Below, one piece after another: positions 33,803 through 43,940 of a stretch of 64,000 nt of DNA; the first letter of the stretch is position 1; each line of letters opens with the position of its first letter. Source of the DNA: Hypericum androsaemum (Eukaryota > Streptophyta > Magnoliopsida > Malpighiales > Hypericaceae); the NCBI GenBank assembly GCA_963995505.1, contig OZ023183.1, positions 14,442,671 to 14,506,670 on the forward strand, in the 5' to 3' direction. A model generated the notes under the pieces. The model saw only the letters and a list, made by a program, of their open reading frames with translations. It did not search any database and was not told the DNA's origin. The translations under genes were made by a program, and so were the position numbers.

Positions 33803-34273
33803 GTTTTCAAATACGACCCGGAGGTCGACCCAGAGTTTGGGCCGAATCTCGGGTCGACCGGTTGAACCGCCAGTCGGACCTGATTTTTTTAAATATCATT
33901 TTAAATAATATATATGTATAATTGTACATGTAATCACATATATACCTCAAAAAATCATCAAATACATGATGAAACTACGGAGATTGATAAAGTTTTCTCG
34001 ATTTTAATTTTTTTGGTCTCTTTCTTTTTTTATTTGTGCAAAATTTCCGACCAAACCAAGTGACCAACTCATGTTTTTTGGTTTTTTTCAAAAAAAAATT
34101 ATGATTTTTGGTCCAACCTTACCAACCGAAAAATACGGATCCGAAATTTTGGACGAACTGCCCGGTCCAACCAGATTTTGAGCAGTTCGTAAGGTTGACA
34201 TTTTTGGGCCAATTCTGGTACGCTCCTTGTACCGAATCGCAGTCCGATCGGTCGGACCGCGTATTTGATAACC
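33803..34273. mobile_element. MITE, family T relative (copy 2, diverged)
   Basis: Starts GTTTTCAAATACG and ends GCGTATTTGATAAC, inverted copies of each other. The subterminal words GGTCGACC, CCGGTTGAACCGCC and GGTCGGACCGCG are the GGTC/GACC type seen at 18940-19390 and 57492-57938, but the centre is different. Confidence 0.65.
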
Positions 34274-34311
34274 ATGGAAAAAACTCTCAAATCCCGGAAT
34301 TTTAATAAGTT

Positions 34312-35303
34312 ATACTCAAAGGTCAATTCTTAATAATCAATCAATGAATTTTAAGAAATTAAATTAATTAGTCTCTCACAACAATTAATTTTACAGATTC
34401 AGTTGTATTATGAAATTACCAAAATTCTCTTACCTCACATTAAAATAATAATTACCCCACCTCACATTAAGCAACCTCAAGCTATAGCAAGAAAATCCTA
34501 AAGTGTGCATTAAAATCAAAAAGCTCTCTACTCCACCGCCTAGCTCTATGGTTTGATTCTGTTCTGAAAAGTCTCTAAATTGCTTCTGCCCAGATTTTGA
34601 CTCTAGTGTTACCCCTCCAATTTTTATTTTCCATATCGTTTATTTTCTTGAGGAACTATTCTGTTGCAGCCTGAGTTAGTGATCCAGAATGACATGGGTT
34701 GACCCGTCGAAACCATTTTCCATGTACTTAGGGCTGATGTGCTTAGGTTGTTTTTAACATCTTCATATCTAATCTAAAATTTTAAGGTAATAGGTTGGTG
34801 AATTTTCAACACTTAAAAAATAGCATAATACTTTTGCACTAAACAATGTGGTATTCTTAACATATCCCTTCAAACTAGACCTATCGGGTCGAAGATTGCA
34901 CGGACTTTGACTTCACCAACGTGCAAGAAATGTGGGTTGTACGAGCATAACAATGAGCACGGAATCAACCTACTCTGATACCATGTTAGAATCTCCATAT
35001 CTAACCCAAAACCATAAATAATAGATTGGTGAATTTTTAAGACTTATAAAGTGACCCAACATTCTTGCACTAAGCATTGTTGTATTCTCAACCATTCTTC
35101 TAGAGAGGCTTCAGTTTTTTCCGTTTGATGGCTTATGACTTGGGGTTTTTTTTACTGTGGGGTGAAAAAATTATGATTTTGGTATTTTAATGTGAGTTAA
35201 AGTATTTTGGTAATCTCATAATCTGATCTAACTAAGTTTGTTGAGAGGGACTGATTAGTTCAATTTTTTATAACTCAGAGACTAATTTATTAAGGAATAG
35301 ACC
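34312..35303. mobile_element. Long-TIR element with a nested TRIM
   Basis: The left end CTCAAAGGTCAATTCTTAAT and the right end (reverse complement CTCCAAAGGTCTATTCCTTA) pair, and inverted similarity continues about 130 bp inward, past ATTAGTCTCT to GAAATTACCAAAAT and CTCACATTAAAAT. A TRIM-like element occupies 34749-35094. The target duplication is not clear. No coding capacity. Confidence 0.6.
34749..35094 (-). mobile_element. TRIM-like miniature LTR element
   Basis: Direct repeats of about 112 bp at 34749-34862 and 34984-35094 share TAGGTTGGTGAATTTT-type sequence (TAGATTGGTGAATTTTT in the second) and TTGCACTAA.CA. CTACTCTGATACCA at 34970-34983, next to the right repeat, is the complement of a tRNA-Met primer-binding site. 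The interior is only about 120 bp. Flanking 5-mers do not match, so a target duplication is not supported. Confidence 0.6.
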
Positions 35304-35312
35304 TTTGGAGAC

Positions 35313-35499
35313 TGGATTGAGTGGAGACTAAATAAAACTTGTCCCCAGGTGGGGACTACACATGCAAACCAATATCACTTTATAGGCAAACCAATATAAC
35401 TACACATGCAAACCAATATCACGGCAAACCAATATCACTACACATGCAAATCAATATCCAATATCACTACACATGCAAACCATATCTCTTTAGTCCCCA
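35313..35499. mobile_element. Minisatellite-bearing MITE, family M (copy 1)
   Basis: Ends GGATTGAGTGGAGACTAAAT (left) and TCTTTAGTCCCCAAC (right, inverted). Between them is an array of ACCAATATCACTACACATGC-type units of about 22 bp. It ends exactly where Copia gag sequence begins at 35500. The related copy is 36317-36614. Confidence 0.6.
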
Positions 35500-35591
35500 A
35501 CATGTCTAACCTCACACAACTTTCTCACGACATCATCCCACGTATTAATTCGTATGTCCCTTATGCCAGTAATTTTACAAGTAGAACCATC

Positions 35592-36635
35592 TAGAGATGG
35601 GAGAAATACACATACCCTGAGGGTCGGACCCTACCCGTACCCTACGGGTCTAGGGTATGTTGACTTTGACTGGGTCTAGGGTAGGGTATGGGTATGGGTC
35701 CATGTTTAGAGGGAGGGTCTAGGGTAGGGTATGAATCCATAGCTAGACCCTGTGGGTCGGACCCTACCCTTACATTTTTACCCTATTTTAGACTCTACCC
35801 TAATTAGACTCTAGTTAGACCTTTCTTAGACCGTATTGATAATATAAATAATATATTTTACGGTTAACTTTAACATATTTATTATGTTATTCCGCAACTA
35901 GCTTAGAAGATGTCATGAATGATGGATCACTAGAAGCTGACATGCTATATTTTTCTTTTGTTGAATTGTTTATGTACTTCAAACTCTAAAAAAAAACCTT
36001 GGACTATTGAAATTAAATTACAAAATTTGATGTTTCATCAATTTTCTATTGAATGTTGATGTGTAACGTAGTAGTTGTCTTGAATTTATTTAAATTTTAT
36101 ATAAAAATTAAGTTTTGATTAAAAATTATCAAAATGTAGAACGTTAAAGGGTCAGACCCTGCAGACCCTGCAGACCCTGTAGACCCTGGGTCTCCAGGAG
36201 GGTATGGTATGAATCTAACAATAAAAAAATTGTAGGGTCGAGGGTAGGGTATGGGTCCATCAAAAAAAACTAGGGTATGGGTAGGGTCCTATCAATACCC
36301 TACCCTACCCTACCTATGGGGGTAGATTTGGTGGGGACTGGGGTAGTCCCCAACTATGGGGAGTAACTCAAACCAATATCACTACACATGCAAACCAATA
36401 TCACTTCACATGCAAACTAATATCACTTCATATGTAAACCAGCGTCTTCTAAACCAATATTACTTCACATACAAACCAATATCACTTCACATGCAAACCA
36501 ATAACATCTGATAGGTTATTGACCATCAGATTTAAAGATAATCAAATCTGACGGCCCAAAATGTAGTCCCCACCTATGGACAAATTTTCTTTAGTCCCCA
36601 CTCAATCCGATCTGCTCTACCCATTGCCATCCCTA
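35592..36635. mobile_element. hAT-type non-autonomous DNA element inside the gag remnant
   Basis: 1044 bp, flanked by a perfect 8-bp target duplication GAACCATC (35584-35591 and 36636-36643). The ends are TAGAGATGGGA and, inverted, TAGGGATGGCAATGGGTAG, a classic hAT terminus. Element A has the uninterrupted gag/protease sequence at this place, confirming insertion. The interior is degenerate repeats of TAGGGTAGGGTATGGGT and its complement at both ends, with AT-rich DNA in between. No transposase. A family-M MITE is nested at 36317-36614. Confidence 0.88.
36317..36614. mobile_element. Minisatellite-bearing MITE, family M (copy 2)
   Basis: It interrupts the right subterminal repeat of the hAT element. 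It holds about eight ACCAATATCACTTCACATGC-type units, then TAGTCCCCACCTATGGACAA and CTTTAGTCCCCACTCAATCC. The latter is the inverted counterpart of the left end of copy 1. Confidence 0.6.
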
Positions 36636-37593
36636 GAACCATCACCTATAGTCACCATACTTGAATTAACAAACTTGTAGGTATCGAACCAATTTCTATT
36701 GGGCATCATGTAAAAAGATCATGCGCTATCCAAAATTCACAAATCGACAGGATGCTTAGGACTTGATAAGACAGAAAGACAGTTACAATCTGACCCGTCC
36801 AAATATGAGGCCATGTTCATAGACCTTGATCTGTCACGATCGTTAGTTCTTCCTGGACAATCCTTCTTTATGTGCCCCTTTTCTCCGCACACGAAGCAAT
36901 TTTCTTTGAACCTCCTTAACCCTGACTTGGATCCTTATCCATCTTTTTGTTTTCTATGATCATGGCTTTCCCTCACAAACAACCCTTCTCCTCGTTCATC
37001 ACCGGCCTTCTTCCTTTGATAAAACTCTAGCAAAGCACTAGTGATATCCTCTAACACTAATGACTATTTTCTCCAAGTTAGAGTTGTAACCAAACTTTCG
37101 TAAGAACCTGGTAAGGAATTTAGTAGTAATAATATCTTGTTTTCATTCTCGAACTTTACATCGACCCTAATCAAATCACTCACAAGCAGATTGAAAATAT
37201 TGATGTGTGGGCTCAAATTTGAGCCCTCCATCATCTTAAGCCCGTACAACCTTTACTTATGATAAAGCTTGTTCGAAAGAGACTTTGACATATACCTATG
37301 CTCCAATTTCTTCCAAACCCCAGAAGGCGATTCCTCATCCATGACATGATACAACATGTCATCTGTCAAGCACAAGTGAATTATCGCCACTGCTTTGGCC
37401 TCCAACTCTTCCCACTTTTGCTCCTCCATCTTATCAGGCTTCTTCTCTAAGAGTGCGCTGACCATCCATTGTTGTACCAGCATGTCCTTAACACGCCTTT
37501 GTCATAACCCAAAAAATCGATGATCCATCGAACTTCACCAAGCCAGACTTCGAGCTTTGATCTGCTATCCTCTCCCTAGGCTCTGATATGAGT

Positions 37594-37960
37594 TGTTAGA
37601 AAATTATCACAAGGAAATAAGAACAAATACAATAATACGAACACAAGATTTTACGTGGCTCGGTCTAATGCTTAAGTCTACAGAGAGAAGGAGAATTTTT
37701 ATTGATGAAATCCAAGCCATAAAGCCATATATAAACTAGAGTAACATGTCTCTATATAATAGATAAATTTATAAGACACGAAACCTATCTAGGTCAATCT
37801 AAAAGTCCAAAACAAGAGTCCGAGAAAGCAGAAAATTATGTTGCAATGACGCCTAGCTGACGACAGACCATTGGCTGCCGCTAGCACTTTGCTAGTTCCA
37901 GCTAATTGGCAACAGCCAAGGTATTCGATGGCGCCAACTTCTTCTCACCAAACTCCAACA
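37594..37960 (-). repeat. LTR of element C (5' LTR)
   Basis: TGTTAGAAAATT to AACTCCAACA, 367 bp. It resembles 39200-39560 in inverse orientation (GGCAACAGCCAAGG, AGACAGACC, GTGGCTCGG against ACC-type words). Followed by CAATG. Confidence 0.8.
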
Positions 37961-37965
37961 CAATG

Positions 37966-38368
37966 GTATGCTAATTTGATGATGGAGCGATTAGGAAAAA
38001 TGCTTAGTTAGACCAAATTGTAAAAAAATTAACTTGTTGCAACTTTGAGAGAGGGAGTAATTTTGTTGTGGTCTTTAATATCAATTGAAAATATTTGGAT
38101 TATTAATTTTTCAGTAAAATTTAGGAGAGCAAAAACCATTTTGGGTCCGCAATAAAATTATCATCATATAAAATCCTAACCATTGGGTATGTCAAGTAAA
38201 ATTTGTGACAAAAAAATTGTAAAATTTGTGGGGGAGAATGTCAAAAGAAAAAGAGAGATGTATGTGTAGTGGCCTATCCAAATAGTAGTTGATGTTAATT
38301 TATTTGGAACAAATTTAAAAGTCTCTAAATTTTAATATAATGTACTCAAAGGTCTGGGGGCGGATTTA
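37966..38368. other. Spacer, nothing recognised
   Basis: AT-rich with no supported gene. 38326-38352 (AATTTTAATATAATGTACTC) resembles 34300-34322 and may be an element end. Confidence 0.4.
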
Positions 38369-39199
38369 GTAGAAACGAATTTGATCTCATTGGGAGCCTT
38401 GGATTATAATGAGTATGACTACAAGGTTCAAAGTGGTCTAATTAAGGTGGAGAAGGATGCTGTGGTGGTGATGAATGATGAAAGGAATGCTAGAAATACC
38501 TACAGGTTAGTAGGGGACAGTGTTGTAGGCAGAGTCACATCAATGAGTTATGATGGAGGAGAGAAAAGCTCTTGGCATATGAGGTTAGATCGTATAAAGG
38601 AATGAGGTCTTAATATAAATAGTTTGAGTCCAGCCAAGATGGTTCTTAGAATGGGAATTCGCATGGACAAGGTTAGCAAGGCCCCACTATGGTTGTCCAA
38701 ACAAAGGTGTTAGGAAGGTTCGACATTGGGAATGCGAAGCTGTTGGGAACATAATGGGCGAGTCAGGTTTTATCTCACTCAAGGGCGAGCGGTAAAGTTT
38801 GCTACATGTTAAGGGCTCTACTTGGTGGAATAAAAGATTGTCTAATGTATGCTATGGCTTGTAGCATTGGTTCGAGGCAAAAATGTCCAACGAGGAAGCA
38901 ATTCGAGGTTGCAAAGCATAAGGGTGACCAGCAAAATAGAGGAGTATTTATTGGTCACTCGGTTGTTTCAATAGGTGAACTTGCATGTTGAGTTTCAATA
39001 AAGGTTGGAGGGAATACACCAAGCAAGCTCGGGAGATGATCGAGTTTGGGGGATGTCTCCAAATAATTGAACAAAGGTAGAGAGAGTGAAGATGATCTTA
39101 TTGTTGAGCACAGAAGGGTCTATGGTTCCAGGTAAAGTCAGCTTGGTCTCGCAGGATTTCATGTTTCTCCAAGGGGCAGGTTCTCGCCAAGGTGGAGAT
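38369..39199 (+). pseudogene. Element D: 3' half of a gag-only Copia
   Basis: Plus-strand remnant starting in the pre-integrase-type NLISLGALDYNEYDYKV (38376-38420) and going on to SSWHMRLDRIKE. The tail block has CLMYAMACSIGSRQK, KHKGDQQNRGVFIG and SIGELAC (38806-38991). A polypurine tract AAGGTGGAGA (39189-39198) follows. It begins almost exactly where the opposite-strand element C stops, so together they account for one element. Confidence 0.8.
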
Positions 39200-39560
39200 T
39201 GTTGGAGTTTTGGCTAGAAGAAGTTGGCACCAACCAATTGGCTGGCAGTAGCCAAGGGCTGGCGACAGCCAAAGGTCTGGTGCTAGCCAGGCGTTACTAG
39301 CTCACTACGGCATGATTTTATGTTTTGTCGGACTCTTGTTTTGGACTCATAGATTGACCTAGATAGATTTTGTGGCTTACAAAGATTTGTCTATTATATA
39401 ATGACATGTTGCTATAGTTTGTGTATAACTTTGTGGCTCAGATCCTAATCAATACAAGTTCTCCTTCTCTCCGTGAATGTAGATATCAGGTCGAACTACG
39501 TAAATTCTTGTGTTTGTGTTGTTGTGTGCGTTCTTGTTTCCTTGTAGTGATTTCCTAATA
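39200..39560 (+). repeat. LTR of element D (3' LTR)
   Basis: TGTTGGAGTTTTGG to GATTTCCTAATA, 361 bp, immediately after the polypurine tract. It is the counterpart of 37594-37960 on the other strand. CATTG at 39566-39570 matches the complement of CAATG beside the other LTR, with a 5-base offset. Confidence 0.8.
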
Positions 39561-39570
39561 CTGCTCATTG

Positions 39571-40310
39571 TTTGTCCTAAACAATTTCATTTCCTTTGGT
39601 TTGATTTCAAGTTGGACGTTGGACGATTTTTACGTGAACTGGTTTTTCTATCATAGTAAAAACTCTTTGTATTATAAGGAAAAATATATGAAGATAATAA
39701 CATTTGAGAAAAATATTCCTAAAAGTTAATGCCCCATGAGAACTCTAATTTTAAATTTCTTTCTTCTAAATATTCTTATCCAGATCCAGATTCTGTCAAT
39801 GATCAAAATCTAATCCATTGAGTTGGATCTAGATATATTCACGGATCTGATTTTTTCCTATCACTAAATTCACTTTGAGACTAGATGTGATAAACTACGG
39901 TTTGAATAATTTTATTTTTTGTCTAAATCAGACCTTGTGGTTACTACTACCATGGAGTCAAAGTAAACACATGGTAATGGGTAAAAAAAAAAATTCAATT
40001 TATTATTTGCATTCAAGAAAAAAAGAAGGCATGAATCTCTTCTCATAGTTTCAGAAGAAATCCTAAATGTAAAGATTAAGAATCAACAAATCGAGCTGAT
40101 CTCATATACCAAATTTGACAATCACAAAACACAAATAAATAACTATTAGCACATACACAAACAAGGAGTTTAATTTGGTAGTGGCATATATTCATAAAAG
40201 TACCAATAAACACTTAGATCTGGTAAAATAGTTGTTCTGATTTTAAAACGTGGTCTCAAATTCGAATCCTATAAATGCAATAGTGTTAAATATTTATTAA
40301 AAATGCTTTA
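39571..40310. other. Spacer, nothing recognised
   Basis: AT-rich. I looked here on the minus strand for further exons of the gene at 40311-40742 and did not find a convincing one. Confidence 0.4.
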
Positions 40311-40742
40311 TCACCTTACAAAACAGGCAGTCGGCATGATTCTTAATTCCGCAATCCATCCAGATATCAGCCATTCATAGCCTGCACAGGTATTATCGTA
40401 TATATGCCTCTTGCTCCTTGATGTTGCAAGTCTCCCCCTCCGACTACTTCGAGCCACACGAGCAACAGTAGCCATGGTTTCCGGCGAATCAGAATACACG
40501 CAACAGCCATGAGCCATTACAAAATTTTGTTCAATTGTAGGATCAAAACCACCAATAGACAAATTATTGAGTGCCCTTTGGTTTTGGTCAATATTACTGG
40601 GAATTTGGGAATCATAATTGATTTGCTCAGTTATAGTGCTGGAAGTAGCACCATCACCATTTTTGTCAGGGCTTTTGGGGGTTAAAGGGCGTTGTTGTTC
40701 ATCAGCAATTTCTCTGTCTTTCTTTGCTAGTTTGGCCTCCAT
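40311..40742 (-). CDS. Hypothetical protein, possible MBD-like N-terminal exon
   Basis: A 143-codon frame starting MEAKLAKKDREIADEQ at 40742, with a purine-rich leader before it. Features: an acidic/Ser-Thr N-terminus, then GGFDPTIEQNFVMAHGCCVY, an Arg-rich RSSRRGRLATSRSKRHIYD, and near the end CAGYEWLISGWIAELRIMP. The last part vaguely recalls the start of a plant methyl-CpG-binding domain (W..PGW..E.R), and TGTTTTGTAAGG at the end could be a splice donor. If so this is a first exon and the rest is missing or too diverged. Treat the domain idea as a guess. Confidence 0.4.
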   Translation of the reverse strand: MEAKLAKKDREIADEQQRPLTPKSPDKNGDGATSSTITEQINYDSQIPSNIDQNQRALNNLSIGGFDPTIEQNFVMAHGCCVYSDSPETMATVARVARSSRRGRLATSRSKRHIYDNTCAGYEWLISGWIAELRIMPTACFVR

Positions 40743-41055
40743 TTTGTGGGTTTGGCGGGTTTTCTCCTCTCTTTTTCTACTTGGGTTCTTCAGAATTGGT
40801 TTTGGTTTAAGGTATTGAAAATGGTTTTATATAGTGGACAGTTTCTCTCTTTTTTGTGTTCTCTTTTTCTCCCTTTCAAAATGTTTATCCATGTTTACCA
40901 CAAATTATATTTTTATATACCAATGTTTTTCTAAATTTTCAAATTGTCTTCAAACTTTTCAATTTTTTTCCAGAAAAAAGATAAAAATTATAATTCCATG
41001 TTGGTGATTCATGCAACAATTTAGCATTTGATTGCATGCTAGTATCTAAAAAAGG

Positions 41056-41240
41056 ATATTCGTTAATTTTGTTATTGATAACGACAACTTTAATGATGAA
41101 TCAGCTTGTCGGTCTTCCACGTGGATTAACAGAAAAAAGATTGAACATTAATGCCCGTCAATGATATTCGTTAATTTCGGAATAGAAAACTTTAATTATT
41201 AATCAACTTGTATGTCTTCCATGTGGATTAACAAAAAAAA
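41056..41240. repeat. Diverged tandem duplication
   Basis: Two units of about 80-85 bp. Each has GATATTCGTTAATTT or close to it, then AACTTTAAT, ATCA.CTTGT, and GTCTTCCA.GTGGATTAACA. No known function. Confidence 0.65.
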
Positions 41241-41408
41241 TCAAATTGTGTCTAAGAACATATCTAAAACAAAGCCATGATTCGTTTCAACTTGCTAACA
41301 ATCATAATTTATCGAGATTTGAATGTGAATATTCCATGCACAAAATTCTATTATCAGATGTGTTTTTGTTGTTGGTGTCATCATCTTTCAAGCATTCTAT
41401 TAATTTTT

Positions 41409-42571
41409 GGGATAATTACTACCAGGCCTCTGGTGTTTGACATATTTGCAGCTCACTCCCCTGGTGTTCAAAAATCAATTAAAAATCTTCCTAGTTTGGC
41501 GAAATTATACTATAGGGCTCCTCGCTGACGTTAGCGATATTTTTTTTCTTTTTTCATTGAAATGATTGTTATACCCTTAAAAAAGGTTATCTTCTCCGAA
41601 CCTAGAAATCATCTTCTTCCTTCTTCAAAAACATCAAGAACATTTCAATTAATATCAACCCAAACTCAGAAATCAAACCCAACCCAGGAACCAAACTCAT
41701 CAAATTTGGTCCAGATTCTAACAGCGGGACACGATCACCACCTCCCATCTATCCATCACCAAGCTAATCCACGGCTCCCCCTCTGCGTATGCCCTCCGCA
41801 GCTTCCCTATAAGCGTGACATGTGACTCGAGCATCAGCCAACACGACAGCTCCACCACCTTCTCCTTGCGCAAGAAATCTGACTCGGATAGCGAAACCGA
41901 GTGGGGACACTCCTCCACGCGCTCCTCCACCTTAAAGCCCCCGAATTTACCACTCTCTAGCTTCCCCCATAGCTTCCGGCCCTCCTCCCACGCCCGTCTC
42001 GCCACCTTTTGGAGCTCCACCGACCCGTCCTTCGCCCCCCGGTCGAACGAGTTCGAATCAAACCCGAACCCAGAATTGAACACGAAGGGGATTTCCAATG
42101 TCACCAAGAACAGGTACAAAAACCCTACCCCGATTAGAATCTGGAACGATCTTTGCCTCGTGGACGAGGAGGACGACGACGAGATCCCGGTGACTGCCTC
42201 CTCTTCGGTGGTTAATTGGATTTAATCGAAAGTTTTTTTATTTCTGAGTTGGTTATCAGTGTTCATGATTTTAGTGTGTTTTGTTATGTTTTTGTTGCAT
42301 TTTGGTGTTCATCTGGGTTTCATCTTGGTGTTCATCTAAGAAGTTGAAGATAGCTTTTTTTGGGTTTTTTCAAGGGTATTTTTTAAATTAATTTTTGTAA
42401 GGGTATATAAGTTATTTACTTAAAAAAATTGATCGATGACATCGGATGACATCAGCGAAGGGCCTCAGAGTATAATTTCTCCAAACTAGGGGGTTTTTTA
42501 ATCGATTTTCGAACACCAGGGAGGTGAGAGACGAATATGCCAAACACCAGGGGCCTGATAGTAACTTTTTC
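41409..42571. mobile_element. Pack-MULE with a captured galactosyltransferase exon
   Basis: 1163 bp with TIRs of about 165 bp. Left GGGATAATTACTACCAGG and the right reverse complement GAAAAAGTTACTATCAGG start the two ends, followed on both by CTGGTGTT and TAGTTTGG. A perfect 9-bp target duplication TTAATTTTT flanks it (41400-41408 and 42572-42580). The interior is a GC-rich fragment of a host gene. No transposase. Confidence 0.9.
41718..42222 (-). pseudogene. Captured fragment of hydroxyproline O-galactosyltransferase (GALT-like)
   Basis: Minus strand, open without stop from about 42220 to 41718. It begins with a Ser run (SSSSSSSTRQ), then the signal-anchor RSFQILIGVGFLYLFLVTLE, then ARRAWEEGRKLWGKLESGK, CPHSVSLSESDFLRKEKVVE and SHVTLIGKLRRAYAEGEP. 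These match the N-terminal part of plant GALT-type beta-1,3-galactosyltransferases, Golgi enzymes that galactosylate arabinogalactan proteins; the galectin-like segment starts here. No start codon lies upstream (in-frame TAA near 42231), and the galectin and GT31 domains are absent. The assignment rests on remembered family sequence. Confidence 0.8.
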
Positions 42572-42580
42572 TTAATTTTT

Positions 42581-43750
42581 TGATATACGGTCTACTGATA
42601 GCATCAACTTTAACTTTTATCTATTATACTTATTTATTTTTTTTAATAGGTTATTATCTCTCAAAGACGTATAATTTGCTACATAAATTTCCTATATTTG
42701 TTTTGTTTAGCTAAAAACAATGTTAAAAGTAAAAGGATAACATATCTAATATTCAATAATATTAAGGGCCTCCTTGTAATTTCATGAATCTTTCTGAAAT
42801 TAATTGTATGTCCAAACTTTGTTAAAGTAATTGCCATAAATAAATCTTCTATGTTTGGAAGGATATTAAATAGAAATTAATTATAGTTAGCAATAATGGA
42901 CATTAATTATCCGTTCATAAATACTCTAAAAGCGAAGAACTTTTACTTATAAATCTTAGAATGTTTTAAACTAAATAAAGCATGTCGGTTGGCCATTAAT
43001 TACCTCCCCATTATAGAATCCCAACATAAATTACCATAAATTACATTTATAAGCTTCATTCTTTTTAAAGGTATTTAATTATTTTAGAGTATTTTTTTGA
43101 TTTTTTTGAAAGGTAAGCTATTTTATACTAAATAATTACACATCGACAAAGTTTGAACTCTAGACTTCCGTAAAATCGTCATACGTCTTGTGTTACTAGG
43201 TCAAATGTCTTTTGGCTAGATATTTTTAATTTTTTATGATGAATTCAGCTCTGTTATTTTAATTGCATAAAAAACACAGATCATCATTGCATTATGAATT
43301 TATGAGATTTTTCGTGTTCTGCTCATTAACTTTAAAGGCCAATTACTTATCAAAAAGAAAAACTTTCAACCATTTTAAGTTAACCTACTGACCACTTCGT
43401 TCATTTTGGAAGAAAAATTAGATGGAAAATGACGTCGTCGTCGTGCGACGGGAAAAAAACTTAAATTACACTTTAGTAGCTAAATGTTTTGGAAAATAAT
43501 TAAAAGTAAGAAATTCAATAGTATCTTTTTTTGAGGGGTAGAAATTCAATAGTATCTTGAACAATAGACATAGGAGCGATCCAACGCTACACGGAACCAT
43601 GGTGCACCCCTTTACCACCGTAACTCAAAACCTTAACCTCCTCGGACAAGCAACCATAATATTAGCGGAACCCACCGAATAACTTCATGAATATTATTAC
43701 ACCAACCCCAAAACCATAATATCACGTATCTGTCCGCCCCCCCCCCCCCC
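42581..43750. other. AT-rich spacer with a poly-C tract
   Basis: No supported gene. A run of about 14 C at 43737-43750 follows CCG. Confidence 0.45.
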
Positions 43751-43940
43751 TCCTTCTCTCTTCCTATATATGTTCCGAAATTAAAATCAATTATCGGAAT
43801 TACATGTGGGTTTTGCATGGTTATTGATAATATTTTGAGGGGCCCTCCTTCTCTCTTCCTATATATGTTCCGAAATTAAAATCAATTATCGGAATTACAT
43901 GTGGGTTTTGCATGGTTATTGATAATATTTTGAGGGGCAT
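43751..43940. repeat. Perfect 95-bp tandem duplication
   Basis: Units 43751-43845 and 43846-43940 appear identical. They include TCCTTCTCTCTTCCTATATA and ATGGTTATTGATAATATT. The second unit continues in frame into the GTPase exon 1, so the duplication covers its 5' leader. Confidence 0.92.

Larger units (their letters stand above)
35500..37590 (-). pseudogene. Element C: gag and protease remnant of a gag-only Copia (5' half)
   Basis: Minus-strand remnant. Gag lies at 36740-37560 (KKLEHRYMSKSLSNKLYHK, LLLNSLPGSYESLVTTLTW, and a zinc-knuckle region near 36860-36905). The protease region lies at 36640-36740 and, beyond a hAT insertion, at 35500-35591. It stops at the equivalent of the VRHV residues in element A. 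Stops and frameshifts are frequent. The matching 3' half is on the opposite strand at 38369-39199. The start is CTCTGATATGA-preceded LTR at 37594, where the primer site is mutated. Confidence 0.78.

Noticed and set aside
41815..42225. 136-codon plus-strand frame in the Pack-MULE
   Set aside because: It is the antisense shadow of the galactosyltransferase fragment, whose minus-strand reading gives clear family motifs.
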